A stretch of DNA of 64,000 bases, from positions 682,001 through 746,000 of the forward strand of contig NZ_JQLN01000007.1 in assembly GCF_000744225.1 (NCBI RefSeq). The letters are read 5' to 3'. Both the position numbers and the translations under genes were made by a program. Positions 27,677 through 36,308 of the stretch are shown here, piece by piece. Positions within the stretch are counted from its first letter, which is position 1, and each line of letters opens with the position of its first letter. Source of the DNA: Kitasatospora mediocidica KCTC 9733. Lineage in GTDB: Bacteria; Actinomycetota; Actinomycetes; Streptomycetales; Streptomycetaceae. The notes under the pieces were generated by a model that was not told the origin of the DNA, made no database searches, and worked only from the letters and a program-made list of their open reading frames with translations.

Positions 27677-28452
27677 GCCTCGCCCCTCTCGGCGGAGTTG
27701 AGCGCGGCGATCCTGCCGGGCAGCGTCCGCCAGGTCTCGGGGGTGTAGAAGTGCCCGCCGGGCAGCACGTCGTGGCGGTACGCGCCGCGTGCCAACGCGC
27801 GCCACTGCTCGCCGGCGTCCGCCTCGATGACGTCGTCCGCGGCGCCCGAGAGCATCTGCACCGGCATGCCGACGGTGGCGCCCGGAGTGTGCCGGAAGGT
27901 GTCCCGCACGCGGATGTCCGCGCGCATCAACTCGACGCTCATCTCCTGGAGTTCGGGGTCCTCCAGGACATGGGCCGGCATCAGGCCATGGGTCTTCATC
28001 CAGAGCAGCAGGCCCTCGTCGTCGTCCTGCTGGGAGGGGAACATGTCCCTGGGCGTCAGCCCCCGGTCGGGCGCGTTGCAGGAGGAGACGACCAGGCTCT
28101 GCGGGACCGGCCCGCCACTGCGCTCGATGCGCGCCGCCACGTCGAACGCCATCCAGCCGCCCATGCTGTGTCCGAAGAGCACGTACGGTCCGTCGACGGC
28201 GGACAGTACGGCGGCGGTGGCGTCGAGGGCCAACTCCTCCCAGTCGGTGGCGAAGTCGTCCAGGAATCTGCCCTCCCGGCCTGGATAACAGATCGCCGAG
28301 AGCGCGGTGTCGGCCGGCATGGCGTCGCCCCACAGGTGGTACGAGGCCGTGCCACCCCCGCAGAAGCCCAGGCAGACGAGGGTCAGCGCCGGGTTCTCCG
28401 GGCGTCGGATGCTGATGACGGTGGTGTCCTGCGCGATGTTCGCGGTGTTCAC
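27673..28452 (-). CDS. Type II thioesterase (RifR/SrfAD-like), possible aminoacyl shuttle
   Basis: 259-residue alpha/beta hydrolase from GTG 28452, with GGAGG upstream. The nucleophile elbow is GHSMGG (Ser96), followed by the SSCNAPDRG segment of NRPS thioesterases and a C-terminal GGHFY supplying the His. Such enzymes normally clear misloaded carriers. Here it is directly coupled to the A-T didomain gene, so it may instead release the modified amino acid from that carrier or move it to module 4, as SyrC does in syringomycin assembly. SyrC uses Cys rather than Ser, so the analogy is functional only. Confidence 0.88.
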   Translation of the reverse strand: MNTANIAQDTTVISIRRPENPALTLVCLGFCGGGTASYHLWGDAMPADTALSAICYPGREGRFLDDFATDWEELALDATAAVLSAVDGPYVLFGHSMGGWMAFDVAARIERSGGPVPQSLVVSSCNAPDRGLTPRDMFPSQQDDDEGLLLWMKTHGLMPAHVLEDPELQEMSVELMRADIRVRDTFRHTPGATVGMPVQMLSGAADDVIEADAGEQWRALARGAYRHDVLPGGHFYTPETWRTLPGRIAALNSAERGEA

Positions 28453-30278
28453 TTGGCCTCCGCCTGACGGGTCGCCACAAAGGCCGCCAGCTCGCGCAGT
28501 TCGGGATGCCGGTAGACCTCCTTCGTGGACACGGTGATGCCGAACTGCTTCTTCAGTCGGCCGATGACGCGCAGCGCGATGAGCGAATGCCCGCCCAGCG
28601 AGAAGAAGTTGTCGGTGGGACTGATCCGGGGCCGCCCGAGCACCTCGGACCACACGCCGGCGATCAGGGTCTCGATCTCGCCCTGCGGCTCGTCGCCCGG
28701 CTCGCTCTCCTCCGAACCGGCCCACAGGGCCTCCTCGGCGGCGGGCAGGGCCCGGTGGTCCACCTTGCCGTTCACGCTCAGCGGCAGCGCCGCCAGCATG
28801 ACGAAGGCCGAGGGGATCATGAACGACGGCAGCACGCCGGCCAGGTGCTCCTGCAACTCCCGTGCGCGCGGGGCACTGTCGCCCGCCGGCACCCAGTAGC
28901 CGACGAGCTGGTCACCGGCCGTCGTGGTGCTCTGCAGCACGACGGCGGCCGTCCGGACGTCCGGGTGCGCGGCGAGCGCGGACTCGATCTCGCCGAGTTC
29001 CACCCGGTAGCCGCGGATCTTGATCTGCCGGTCGGTCCGGCCCAGGTAGTCGATGCCACCGTCCGCGCGCAGCCGTACCTGGTCCCCGGTGCGGTACATC
29101 CGGCCGCCCGGGGTGAACGGGTCGGCGACGAACCGCTGCGCGGTGAGCGCGGGCCGGCCCAGGTAGCCGTTGGCCACGGCGGGCCCCGCCAGGTGGAGTT
29201 CGCCGGTCTCACCGGCGCCGAGCGCGGCGAGGGAGTCGTCCAGGACGTACGCGGTGACGCCCGGCAGGGGCCGGCCGATGTGCGGGGCGGGGCCGGTGAT
29301 CCAGGTCGCGGTGGCGTCCACCGTGCACTCGGTCGGGCCGTACAGGTTGATGGCCTCGAGCGTCCCCTCGGCGCGGGCCCGGTCCAGCTCCCGCCAGACC
29401 TCCACCGGCACCGGCTCGCCGCCCATGAAGAGCCGCAGCCTGCGGCCGTCGGCGGTGGGTGCGAGCAGGACCTCGCGCAGCACCTCCCAGTGCGAGGGGG
29501 TCAGGTCGAGGTCGTCGACGGCGTGTTCGTCCAGCAGGGCGCGGAGCCTGGCGGGGTCGGTGCGCTCGCTCTCGCCGATCACCACGAGGGTGTCGCCACG
29601 GCAGATCCGTACCCACTGCTGGACGGAGGCGTCGAAGGAGATGCTGGCGTTCCAGGCCACGACGCGCGGGTGCCCGTCGTAGAAGCCGGCGCCCTCCAGG
29701 CCCGCGACGAGGGCGGCGACGCCACCCCTGGTGGCCTCGACGCCCTTCGGCGTTCCCGTCGAGCCGGAGGTGAAGATCACGTACGCCGGGTCGGCCGCGG
29801 CTACCTCGGCCACCGCTGCCGCCGAAGCCGAGGACACCGCCGGTACCGCCGGTACCGCCGGTACCGCCGGGGACAGGATCTCGACCCCGGCCGGCCACGC
29901 GACCGTGCTGTCGGTCCCGGCCAGCACGGTCCGCAGGCCCGCGTCGCGCACCATGTGGGCGAGCCGCTCGGCCGGGTAGGCCGGGTCCAGCGGCACATAG
30001 GCCGCGCCCGTGCGCCACACCGCGAGCAGCGCCACGACCAGCTCCGCGCCGCGCCGCAGGCTCACGCCCACCCGCGCACCGCGCCCGATCCCGCGCCCGG
30101 CCAGCAGGGCGGCCAGGTCGGCCGTCCGGCGGTCGAGTTCGGCGAAGGTCAGGGTGTGGTCGGGCCCGTGCACGGCGGTGCGGTCCGGGGTGGACTCGAC
30201 CGCCTGCCGGAAACGGGTCAGCGGGTCGACCGGCGCCGGCCGGACGGCCGTGACCGGGCTGTCGTCGAGAACGCTCAT
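28449..30278 (-). CDS. Free-standing NRPS adenylation-carrier (A-T) didomain, glutamine-like pocket
   Basis: 609 residues from ATG 30278. The adenylation domain contains FTSGSTGTPKG, YGPTE, YRTGD and NGKVDHR; a single carrier domain follows with GGHSL (Ser565). Aligned to GrsA, the pocket reads D-A-Q-D-F-G-L-V-D, differing at two hydrophobic positions from the glutamine code I recall for lichenysin (D-A-Q-D-L-G-V-V-D). It should therefore load Gln, or a close analogue, onto its own carrier. Fused to no C or TE domain, it matches didomains that hold an amino acid for on-carrier oxidation. The oxygenase gene just upstream overlaps it by 4 nt. A Val-Pro-Ala repeat near residue 140 is low complexity and probably loop. 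Confidence 0.9.
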   Translation of the reverse strand: MSVLDDSPVTAVRPAPVDPLTRFRQAVESTPDRTAVHGPDHTLTFAELDRRTADLAALLAGRGIGRGARVGVSLRRGAELVVALLAVWRTGAAYVPLDPAYPAERLAHMVRDAGLRTVLAGTDSTVAWPAGVEILSPAVPAVPAVPAVSSASAAAVAEVAAADPAYVIFTSGSTGTPKGVEATRGGVAALVAGLEGAGFYDGHPRVVAWNASISFDASVQQWVRICRGDTLVVIGESERTDPARLRALLDEHAVDDLDLTPSHWEVLREVLLAPTADGRRLRLFMGGEPVPVEVWRELDRARAEGTLEAINLYGPTECTVDATATWITGPAPHIGRPLPGVTAYVLDDSLAALGAGETGELHLAGPAVANGYLGRPALTAQRFVADPFTPGGRMYRTGDQVRLRADGGIDYLGRTDRQIKIRGYRVELGEIESALAAHPDVRTAAVVLQSTTTAGDQLVGYWVPAGDSAPRARELQEHLAGVLPSFMIPSAFVMLAALPLSVNGKVDHRALPAAEEALWAGSEESEPGDEPQGEIETLIAGVWSEVLGRPRISPTDNFFSLGGHSLIALRVIGRLKKQFGITVSTKEVYRHPELRELAAFVATRQAEAK

Positions 30279-31306
30279 GCCGTGCCCCCGACCAGCGCGG
30301 AGGCGTCGACCGTCGGCCGGCAGTCCGCGAGGTCGACCGGGTTGCCCATCGCGACGACGATCTTCCGGTCCCCCTGGAACGGGTCACGGCCGTGCGACGT
30401 GAGCACGTTGTCGACGAGCATGATGTCGCCCGGCTGCCAGGTCTGCCGCACGGTGGCCTTCTCGTAGGCGGCGTTGAGGGTTTCGAGGTCCTCGCGGGTC
30501 AGCGGCTGCCCGTCGCCCAGGCCGGTCTCGAACGGCAGACCGTCCGCGCCGAACTCGTCGACGAGGGTCTCGCGCAGTTCCTCGTCCAGCGACCAGGAAC
30601 TCCAGAAGGCGAGGTGATTGAACCAGACCTCCTCACCGGTCTCCGGATGCCGGATGATTCCCGGCCGCCGCTGAGCGGTCTTGAGATTTCCCTCGTCGTC
30701 CCATCGGCAGGAGATCAGGTTCTCGGCGCAGTACTCCTCCACCTGCTCCCGGTTCTCGGTGGCAAAGGCCTTCTGCCAGCTCACCGAGATGTGCTCGGAG
30801 TAACTGCGGTTCAACGCCCAGCCACTGCGACGTACCCGTTCGACCAGGTCGGCGGGCAGCTCGCGCAGGACGTTTCGACAGTCCGCCACGGGTGTCGCGC
30901 CGCCCTGCTCGGGGGCGATGAGGCAGGCGAACATGAGAAGCCCGGGGAAGGTCAGCGTGTAGCTGTTCTCGTTGTGCATCCGGATCGGCTGGGCCGGCGG
31001 CAGGTCGGTGGACGAGTAGACGTCGTTGCCGAAGCTGCTGCGCGGCGTCGCCTTCTCCCGGTAGGGCGTCCGCTGGGGGATCAGGACGTCCCGGACCCGT
31101 GCGAAGTCCTCGACGGTGGAGACCGGCAGCCCGCGCAGGTAGAGCGCGCCGTGCTCCCGCAGGGCCGTGCGAAGGGCGGGAAGCAGTGCGGTCAGCCAGC
31201 CGCAGGCATCCTCGATGTCCTCGAACCCGGGGACGACGGCGGTAGCCGGCTTTCCTTCGGCAAGGGTCCATTCCAGGGTTTCTGGTGGACTTGAGGAGGG
31301 AGGCAT
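30275..31306 (-). CDS. Fe(II)/2-oxoglutarate oxygenase (TauD/SyrP-like), probable carrier-bound Gln/Glu beta-hydroxylase
   Basis: 343 residues from ATG 31306, the first gene of the NRPS operon. Metal ligands are recognisable: MHNENSYT gives His111 and Glu113, and NVLTSHGRDPF gives His305, with Arg314 likely binding 2-oxoglutarate. The HxE variant and the following Ser-Tyr are shared with SyrP, KtzO/KtzP and AsnO-type hydroxylases, which put a 3-hydroxyl on Asp, Glu or Asn, often while carrier-bound. Its 4-nt overlap with the A-T didomain suggests that the substrate is Gln bound to that carrier. Regio- and stereochemistry cannot be read from the sequence. Confidence 0.85.
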   Translation of the reverse strand: MPPSSSPPETLEWTLAEGKPATAVVPGFEDIEDACGWLTALLPALRTALREHGALYLRGLPVSTVEDFARVRDVLIPQRTPYREKATPRSSFGNDVYSSTDLPPAQPIRMHNENSYTLTFPGLLMFACLIAPEQGGATPVADCRNVLRELPADLVERVRRSGWALNRSYSEHISVSWQKAFATENREQVEEYCAENLISCRWDDEGNLKTAQRRPGIIRHPETGEEVWFNHLAFWSSWSLDEELRETLVDEFGADGLPFETGLGDGQPLTREDLETLNAAYEKATVRQTWQPGDIMLVDNVLTSHGRDPFQGDRKIVVAMGNPVDLADCRPTVDASALVGGTA

Positions 31307-31601
31307 GATATCGCGCCCTTTCCTTTGTGAGATGTGACGGGACGATCTCCTGGCGCCGATATCCCGGGGAATCCCGAATCGTCGTCGGAGCGTCGGATCG
31401 GGGGCGCCAAGGACGCGTCCCGGGGAATCGCCGAAAGTCTCACCGACGGGGATCTATACGATCTCTACGGAATATCTATGGAGGATCAACGGCGTGGTCA
31501 GACCCCCACCCGGGCCGGCCGGCGGCGCCCTCGGATACGTTCTGCCTCGCACCGATGACGCAAAGCAGTCAGATCCCCACGAGCACCGAGGTTGGTCCAC
31601 C
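31307..31601. promoter_or_regulatory. Divergent promoter region between the NRPS operon and the RidA gene
   Basis: A 295-bp gap from which the 28-kb NRPS operon (leftward) and RidA-MDR (rightward) must both start. It contains a relatively AT-rich patch near 31450-31490 (for example GATCTATACGATCTCTACGG) with TAnnnT-like hexamers. I could not choose a specific start site or operator. No regulatory gene lies inside the cluster. Confidence 0.5.
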
Positions 31602-32000
31602 GTGATCCCGTTCCGCGAGACCGTCAGCAGCCCCGGGCTGCCCGTGCACGGCCCCTACTCACCGGCCGTCCGCGCGGGCGGCCTGCTCTTCGTCTCGGCC
31701 CAGCCCGGCGTGGACCCCGCCACCGGGACGGTCCCCGACGGCGGTGCGGCGGCCCAGTGCCGCCAGGCGCTGCGCAACCTGGAGCACGTCCTGCGGGTCG
31801 CGGGCGCGGACCTGCGCGACGTCGTGCGGACCACCGTCCTCTACACCGACCTCGCCGACCTCCCGGCGATCAACGCCGCCTACGCCGAGGCCTTCCCGGC
31901 CGACCCGCCCGCACGCACGGCGGCCGTGGTCGGCCTCGCGGGCGGCCGGCTGGTCTCCATCGACGCCATCGCCGCCATCGACCCGACCGGACCTCGGTAG
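31602..32000 (+). CDS. RidA/YjgF-family protein
   Basis: 132 residues from GTG 31602, with GAGGTTGG upstream. The fold and motifs follow the Rid family: VSSPGLPVHGPYSPAVRAGGLLFVSAQPGVDPATG, QALRNLEHVLRVAGADLRDVVRTTVLYTDLADLPAINAAYAEAF (given here as landmarks near residues 8-40 and 50-95) and the C-terminal PARTAAVVG. Classical RidA hydrolyses reactive 2-aminoacrylate-type imines; actinomycete copies next to biosynthetic genes may act on other enamines or imines. It is divergent from the NRPS operon and 40 bp ahead of the dehydrogenase gene, with which it probably forms a unit. Confidence 0.85.
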   Translation: MIPFRETVSSPGLPVHGPYSPAVRAGGLLFVSAQPGVDPATGTVPDGGAAAQCRQALRNLEHVLRVAGADLRDVVRTTVLYTDLADLPAINAAYAEAFPADPPARTAAVVGLAGGRLVSIDAIAAIDPTGPR

Positions 32001-32040
32001 GTTGATCCCGGACCTCTCCCCCCACCGGAAGGCAACGACG

Positions 32041-33042
32041 ATGCTCGCAGGGCGACTCAACATCAGGACCCGCGTCTTCTCGATGGAGGAGGTGCCGACG
32101 CCGCACGCCGCACCGGGCGAGGTGCGGATCAAGGTCGCCGCCGCCGGGGTCTGCCTCTCCGACGTGCACCTCATCGACGGCACGCTCACGCCGGTCCTGC
32201 TGGCGGGCGACACGGTGACCCTCGGGCACGAGAGCGCGGGCACGATCGACGAGGTCGGCGACGGCGTGACCGGCCTGACGACCGGTCAGCGGGTGCTGCT
32301 GCGGGCCGGCGAGCCGCGCGACGGCGTGGTCTTCACCCGCGGGGTCGACTACGACGGTGGCTGGGCGCAGTACGCGGTGGCCCGCGCCGACACCGTGGTC
32401 CCGATCCCGGACGGGCTGCCGTTCGAGCAGGCCTGCTTCATTCCCGACGCGGTCTCCACCCCCTGGGCGGCGATCACCGACACCGCGCAGACCCAGCCGG
32501 CCCAGGCGGTCGGCGTCTGGGGCGTCGGCGGCCTCGGCGCGCACGCGGTCCAGTTGCTGCGGCTGATCGGGGCGTCCCCCGTGATCGCCGTGGACCCGCT
32601 GCCGGCCGCCCGCGAACGGGCGCTGGAGTTCGGCGCGGACGTCGCGCTGGACCCCGCCGACGAGCACTTCGCCCAGGCCATGACGGCCGCCACCGGTGGC
32701 ACCGGACTGGGCGTCGCGTTCGACTTCGCCGGCGTCCCACAGGTGCGCGAGCAGGCGATCCGCGCCCTGGGCGAGCGCGGCAAGCTGGTGCTGGTCGGGC
32801 TCAGCGACCAGCCGATCACGGTGACCGACGGCATCCGCTTCAGCTACCTCGGCCAGCAGATCCTGGGCCACTACGGCTCACGCCCCGAGCACATCGAGCA
32901 GTTGGTGGCGCTCACCGCGCGCGGCCGCCTGGACCTCTCCCGGTCCGTCAGCGAGATCCTGCCGCTCGCCGAGGCGCCGGAGGCTGTGCGGCGCCTGGCG
33001 ACCAAGCAGGGCAACCCGATCCGGATCGTCCTGCGGCCGTGA
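32041..33042 (+). CDS. Medium-chain (MDR) alcohol dehydrogenase-like oxidoreductase
   Basis: 333 residues from ATG 32041, with GGAAGG upstream. Catalytic zinc-site residues are in place: GVCLSDVH (Cys38, Asp41) and LGHES (His63, Glu64). The NAD(P) Rossmann motif is VWGVGGLGAHAVQLL near residue 160. The structural-zinc lobe with four cysteines is missing; the segment reads RAGEPRDGVVFTRGVDYDGG, so it probably binds only the catalytic zinc. Substrate unknown. It follows the RidA-like gene by 40 bp, and the two may detoxify or reduce an imine or aldehyde. Confidence 0.85.
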   Translation: MLAGRLNIRTRVFSMEEVPTPHAAPGEVRIKVAAAGVCLSDVHLIDGTLTPVLLAGDTVTLGHESAGTIDEVGDGVTGLTTGQRVLLRAGEPRDGVVFTRGVDYDGGWAQYAVARADTVVPIPDGLPFEQACFIPDAVSTPWAAITDTAQTQPAQAVGVWGVGGLGAHAVQLLRLIGASPVIAVDPLPAARERALEFGADVALDPADEHFAQAMTAATGGTGLGVAFDFAGVPQVREQAIRALGERGKLVLVGLSDQPITVTDGIRFSYLGQQILGHYGSRPEHIEQLVALTARGRLDLSRSVSEILPLAEAPEAVRRLATKQGNPIRIVLRP

Positions 33043-33122
33043 GCCCGCGGGCTGGTCCCGGGCCCGGCGGCAGGGCCGGGTAGGCTGCCGGTGCCCCTGC
33101 CCGGACCTGCGAGGAGACCCCG

Positions 33123-34391
33123 TTGACCAGCCCAGCAACCACCCCGCCGGTGACGGTCGTGGGCATCGGCGCGGACGGTTGGGCCGGGCTCGCGCCGGCT
33201 TCGCGGGCGGCGTTGGAGGGGGCCGAGGTGGTGATCGGCGGGAGCCGGCAGCTGGCGCTGCTGCCCGCCGGGGTGCCGGCCGCCCGGGTGGTCTGGCCCT
33301 CGCCGTTGCGGCCCGCCGTGCCCGGGTTGCTGGCCGAGCACGCCGGACGACGGGTGGCGGTGCTGGCCAGCGGTGACCCGATGTTCTTCGGGATCGGGCG
33401 CACGCTGACCGAGCTGCTGGGCGCCGACCGCCTGCGGGTGCTGCCGCACCCGTCCTCGGTCAGTTACGCCTGCGCGCGCCTGGGCTGGGCGCTGGAGGAG
33501 ACCGAGACGGTCAGCCTGGTCGGGCGCCCACTGGCCACCCTGGCCGGGGCACTGCACGACGGGCGACGGCTGCTGGTGCTCAGCGCCGACGCGGGCACCC
33601 CCGCCGCGGTGGCCGCCCTGCTGGACGAACTCGGCTACGGCGCCAGCGAGCTGCGGGTGCTGGAGCAGCTGGGTGGTCCCGGCGAACGGGTGCTGGACGG
33701 GCTCGCGCGCGACTGGGCGCGGCCGGCCGGCGATCCGCTGAACATCGTCGCGGTGCACTGCCGGGCCGAGCCGGACACCGTGGCGTCCTCCCTGGTCCCC
33801 GGGCTGCGGGACGAACTCTTCGAGAGTGACGGACAGCTGACGAAGCGTCACGTCCGGGCGGCGACGCTGGCCACGCTCGCGCCACGGCCCGGCGAACTGC
33901 TCTGGGACGTCGGCGGCGGCTCCGGCAGCATCGCGATCGAGTGGCTGCGCGCGCACCGCAGCTGTCAGGCCGTCAGCGTGGAGCGCGACCCGGTGCGGGC
34001 CGGGCGGATCAGCCGCAACGCCGCCGCGCTGGGCGTGCCGAGGCTGCGCGTGGTGACCGGCGCCGCCCCCGCGTCGCTGGCCGGACTCCCCACCCCGGAC
34101 GCGGTGTTCATCGGCGGCGGGCTGACCGCGCCCGGCCTGTTGGAGGCCTGCTGGGCCTCGCTGGCACCGGGCGGACGGCTGGTCGCCAACACCGTGACGC
34201 TGGAGTCCGAGGCCCTGCTCACCACGTGGTACCGCCGCCTGGGCGGCGAGTTGCTGCGCCTCGCCGTCGCCCACGCCGTCCCGGTCGGCGGCTTCACCGG
34301 GTGGCGGCAGTCGATGCCGGTCACCCAGTGGTCGGTCGTCAAGCCGGCCGCCGAGTCGCTCGTCAAGTCCCCTGAAGGAGAAGCATCGTGA
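33123..34391 (+). CDS. cobL: Precorrin-6Y C5,15-methyltransferase (decarboxylating), CbiE-CbiT fusion
   Basis: 422 residues from TTG 33123, with GAGGAGA upstream. The N-terminal half is a tetrapyrrole methylase (VVGIGADGWAGL, then VAVLASGDPMFFGIG) that methylates C5. The C-terminal half is a class I methyltransferase (LLWDVGGGSGSIAIEW) that methylates C15 and removes the C12 acetate carboxylate. Length is standard for the CobL fusion. It opens the rightward cobL-cobM pair; its stop overlaps the cobM GTG by 4 nt. It acts late in corrin ring assembly, giving precorrin-8. Confidence 0.95.
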   Translation: MTSPATTPPVTVVGIGADGWAGLAPASRAALEGAEVVIGGSRQLALLPAGVPAARVVWPSPLRPAVPGLLAEHAGRRVAVLASGDPMFFGIGRTLTELLGADRLRVLPHPSSVSYACARLGWALEETETVSLVGRPLATLAGALHDGRRLLVLSADAGTPAAVAALLDELGYGASELRVLEQLGGPGERVLDGLARDWARPAGDPLNIVAVHCRAEPDTVASSLVPGLRDELFESDGQLTKRHVRAATLATLAPRPGELLWDVGGGSGSIAIEWLRAHRSCQAVSVERDPVRAGRISRNAAALGVPRLRVVTGAAPASLAGLPTPDAVFIGGGLTAPGLLEACWASLAPGGRLVANTVTLESEALLTTWYRRLGGELLRLAVAHAVPVGGFTGWRQSMPVTQWSVVKPAAESLVKSPEGEAS

Positions 34392-35140
34392 CCGTCTACT
34401 TCATCGGCGCGGGCCCCGGCGCCGCCGACCTGATCACGCTGCGCGGCGCCCGACTGCTGGCCCGTTGCGAGGTCTGCCTCTACGCGGGCAGCCTGGTGCC
34501 GGCCGAGCTGCTGGCCGAATGCCCGCCCGGCGCCCGGCTGGTGGACACCGCGCGGCTGGACCTGAACGCGATCACGGCCGAACTGGTCAGCGCCCACGAG
34601 GCGGGCCACGACGTCGCGCGGCTGCACTCCGGCGACCCCTCGGTGTTCAGCGCCGTCGCCGAGCAGATGCGCCGGCTGGACGCGGCCGGGGTGCCGTACG
34701 AGATCGTCCCGGGCGTGCCGGCCTTCGCCGCCGCCGCGGCGGCGCTGGGGCGCGAGCTGACCGTGCCGACGGTGGGCCAGACGGTGATCCTGACCCGGAT
34801 CGCGCAGCAGGCCACGCCGATGCCCGCGGGCGAGGACCTGGCCACGCTCGGCCGCAGCGGCGCCCTGCTGGTGCTGCACCTGGCCGCCCGCTACGTCGAC
34901 CGGGTGGTCGACGAACTGCTGCCGAACTACGGCCCGGACTGCCCGGCGGCCGTGGTCGCGATGGCCAGCCGCCCCGACGAACTGGTGCTGCGCGGCACGC
35001 TGGCCGACATCGCCGGGCAGGTCAAGGCGGCCGGGGTGGTGCGCACCGCCGTCATCATGGTCGGCCGGACGCTGGCGGCCGAGCAGTTCCCCGACAGCCA
35101 CCTGTACTCCTGCGAGCGCGACCGGTCCGTTCAGCTCTGA
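34388..35140 (+). CDS. cobM: Precorrin-4 C11-methyltransferase
   Basis: 250 residues from GTG 34388. A tetrapyrrole methylase with YFIGAGPGAADLITLRG at the N-terminus, LHSGDPSVF, and PYEIVPGVPAFAAAAAALG. The VGQTVILTR segment with CobM-type length separates it from CobI and CobJ. It turns precorrin-4 into precorrin-5. It is translationally coupled to cobL, and its 3' end overlaps the convergent cbiD by 10 bp, so transcription from the two sides may interfere. Confidence 0.95.
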   Translation: MTVYFIGAGPGAADLITLRGARLLARCEVCLYAGSLVPAELLAECPPGARLVDTARLDLNAITAELVSAHEAGHDVARLHSGDPSVFSAVAEQMRRLDAAGVPYEIVPGVPAFAAAAAALGRELTVPTVGQTVILTRIAQQATPMPAGEDLATLGRSGALLVLHLAARYVDRVVDELLPNYGPDCPAAVVAMASRPDELVLRGTLADIAGQVKAAGVVRTAVIMVGRTLAAEQFPDSHLYSCERDRSVQL

Positions 35141-36276
35141 CCGTTGGCCAGCGGTTCGGCTCGGCCCACCACGGTGCCGGCCCGGTCGATGCAGATCACG
35201 TCGACCGCGACCGGCGCCTCGCGCAGCACGCCGAGCGCCGTCGCCCGGGCGCCTCGGGCCACCAGGTCGCCGAGCGGCACGCCCGCCGCCGCGCAGAGCT
35301 GGACGGCCTCCAGGCCGGTGTTGGCCGCCGCCACCGCGGCCGCCAACTCGGGCCCGGCGCCGCCCTCGCGGGCGAGAGCGGCCAGGAAACCCTTGTCCAC
35401 CTGGGAGCGTGCGGAGTGCAGGTCGAGATGCCCGGCGGCCAGCTTGGAGAGCTTGGCGAACCCGCCGGCGATGGTCAGCCGCTCCACCGGGTGGCGGCGC
35501 AGGTACTTGAGCACGGCGCCGGCGAAGTCGCCCATGTCGAGCAGCGCGTCCTCGGGCAGCCCGTGCTCGGCCACCGCGACCCGCTCAGAGGTCGAGCCGG
35601 TGCAGCCCGCGACATGCGTACGGCCCGCGGCGCGCGCCACGTCCACGCCGCGCCGGATGCTGTCGATCCAGGCCGAGCAGGAGTACGGGACCACGATGCC
35701 GGTGGTCCCCAGCACCGAGAGGCCGCCGAGGATGCCGAGGCGCGGATTCCAGGTGCTGCGCGCGATCTCGGCACCGTCGTCGATGGAGATCTCGATCGTG
35801 ACGTCGCCGGTTCCGCCGTGCCGGGCGGCCACCGCCGCCACCGCGTCGCGCATCATCTGCCGGGGCACCGGGTTGATCGCGGGCTCGCCGACCGCCAGCG
35901 GCAGCCCGGCCTTGGTGACCGTACCGACGCCGCTGCCGGCCCGGAAGAGCACCCCGCTGCCGGCGGCGGCTGGGCGCACCGTCGCGCGGACCACCGCGCC
36001 GTGCGTCACGTCCGGGTCGTCGCCGGCGTCCTTCACGACGGCCGCCATCGCCGACCGCCGCTCCTCCAACTCCTCGCCCGCCAGCGCGAAGGCGGGCTGC
36101 TGGCCCTTGGGCAGCGTGATCGTCACCGGGTCGGGGAACTCGCCGGTGAGCAGCGCGGTGTAGGCGGCCGTGGCGGCGGCGGTGGCGCACGCGCCGGTCG
36201 TCCAGCCGGGCCGCAGGCCGCTGCTGCGCAGCTGCTCCGCGCGGCCGCCCACCGCCTCAGCCATGTCCGACACCAT
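35131..36276 (-). CDS. cbiD: Precorrin-5 C1-methyltransferase, CbiD type
   Basis: About 381 residues. ATG 36276 is taken as start; ATG 36264, four codons further in, is equally possible. Family marks: LRPGWTTGACATAAATAAY at the start, VGEPAINPVPRQMM, GGLSVLGTTGIVVPYSCSAWIDSI and GCTGSTSE. CbiD normally belongs to the oxygen-independent pathway, where it methylates C1 and replaces CobF. Here it sits beside oxygen-dependent CobG, the hybrid arrangement common in actinomycetes. It is divergent from cobK with about 32 bp between the starts. Confidence 0.93.
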   Translation of the reverse strand: MVSDMAEAVGGRAEQLRSSGLRPGWTTGACATAAATAAYTALLTGEFPDPVTITLPKGQQPAFALAGEELEERRSAMAAVVKDAGDDPDVTHGAVVRATVRPAAAGSGVLFRAGSGVGTVTKAGLPLAVGEPAINPVPRQMMRDAVAAVAARHGGTGDVTIEISIDDGAEIARSTWNPRLGILGGLSVLGTTGIVVPYSCSAWIDSIRRGVDVARAAGRTHVAGCTGSTSERVAVAEHGLPEDALLDMGDFAGAVLKYLRRHPVERLTIAGGFAKLSKLAAGHLDLHSARSQVDKGFLAALAREGGAGPELAAAVAAANTGLEAVQLCAAAGVPLGDLVARGARATALGVLREAPVAVDVICIDRAGTVVGRAEPLANGQS

Positions 36277-36308
36277 GACCCGACCGCAACCCCTGGGAAG
36301 GACCACCC

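Noticed and set aside
31480..31560. Short Arg-rich frame beginning ATGGAGGATCAACGG upstream of the RidA gene
   Set aside because: Weak ribosome site and composition typical of non-coding GC-rich DNA; it is more likely part of the divergent promoter region.
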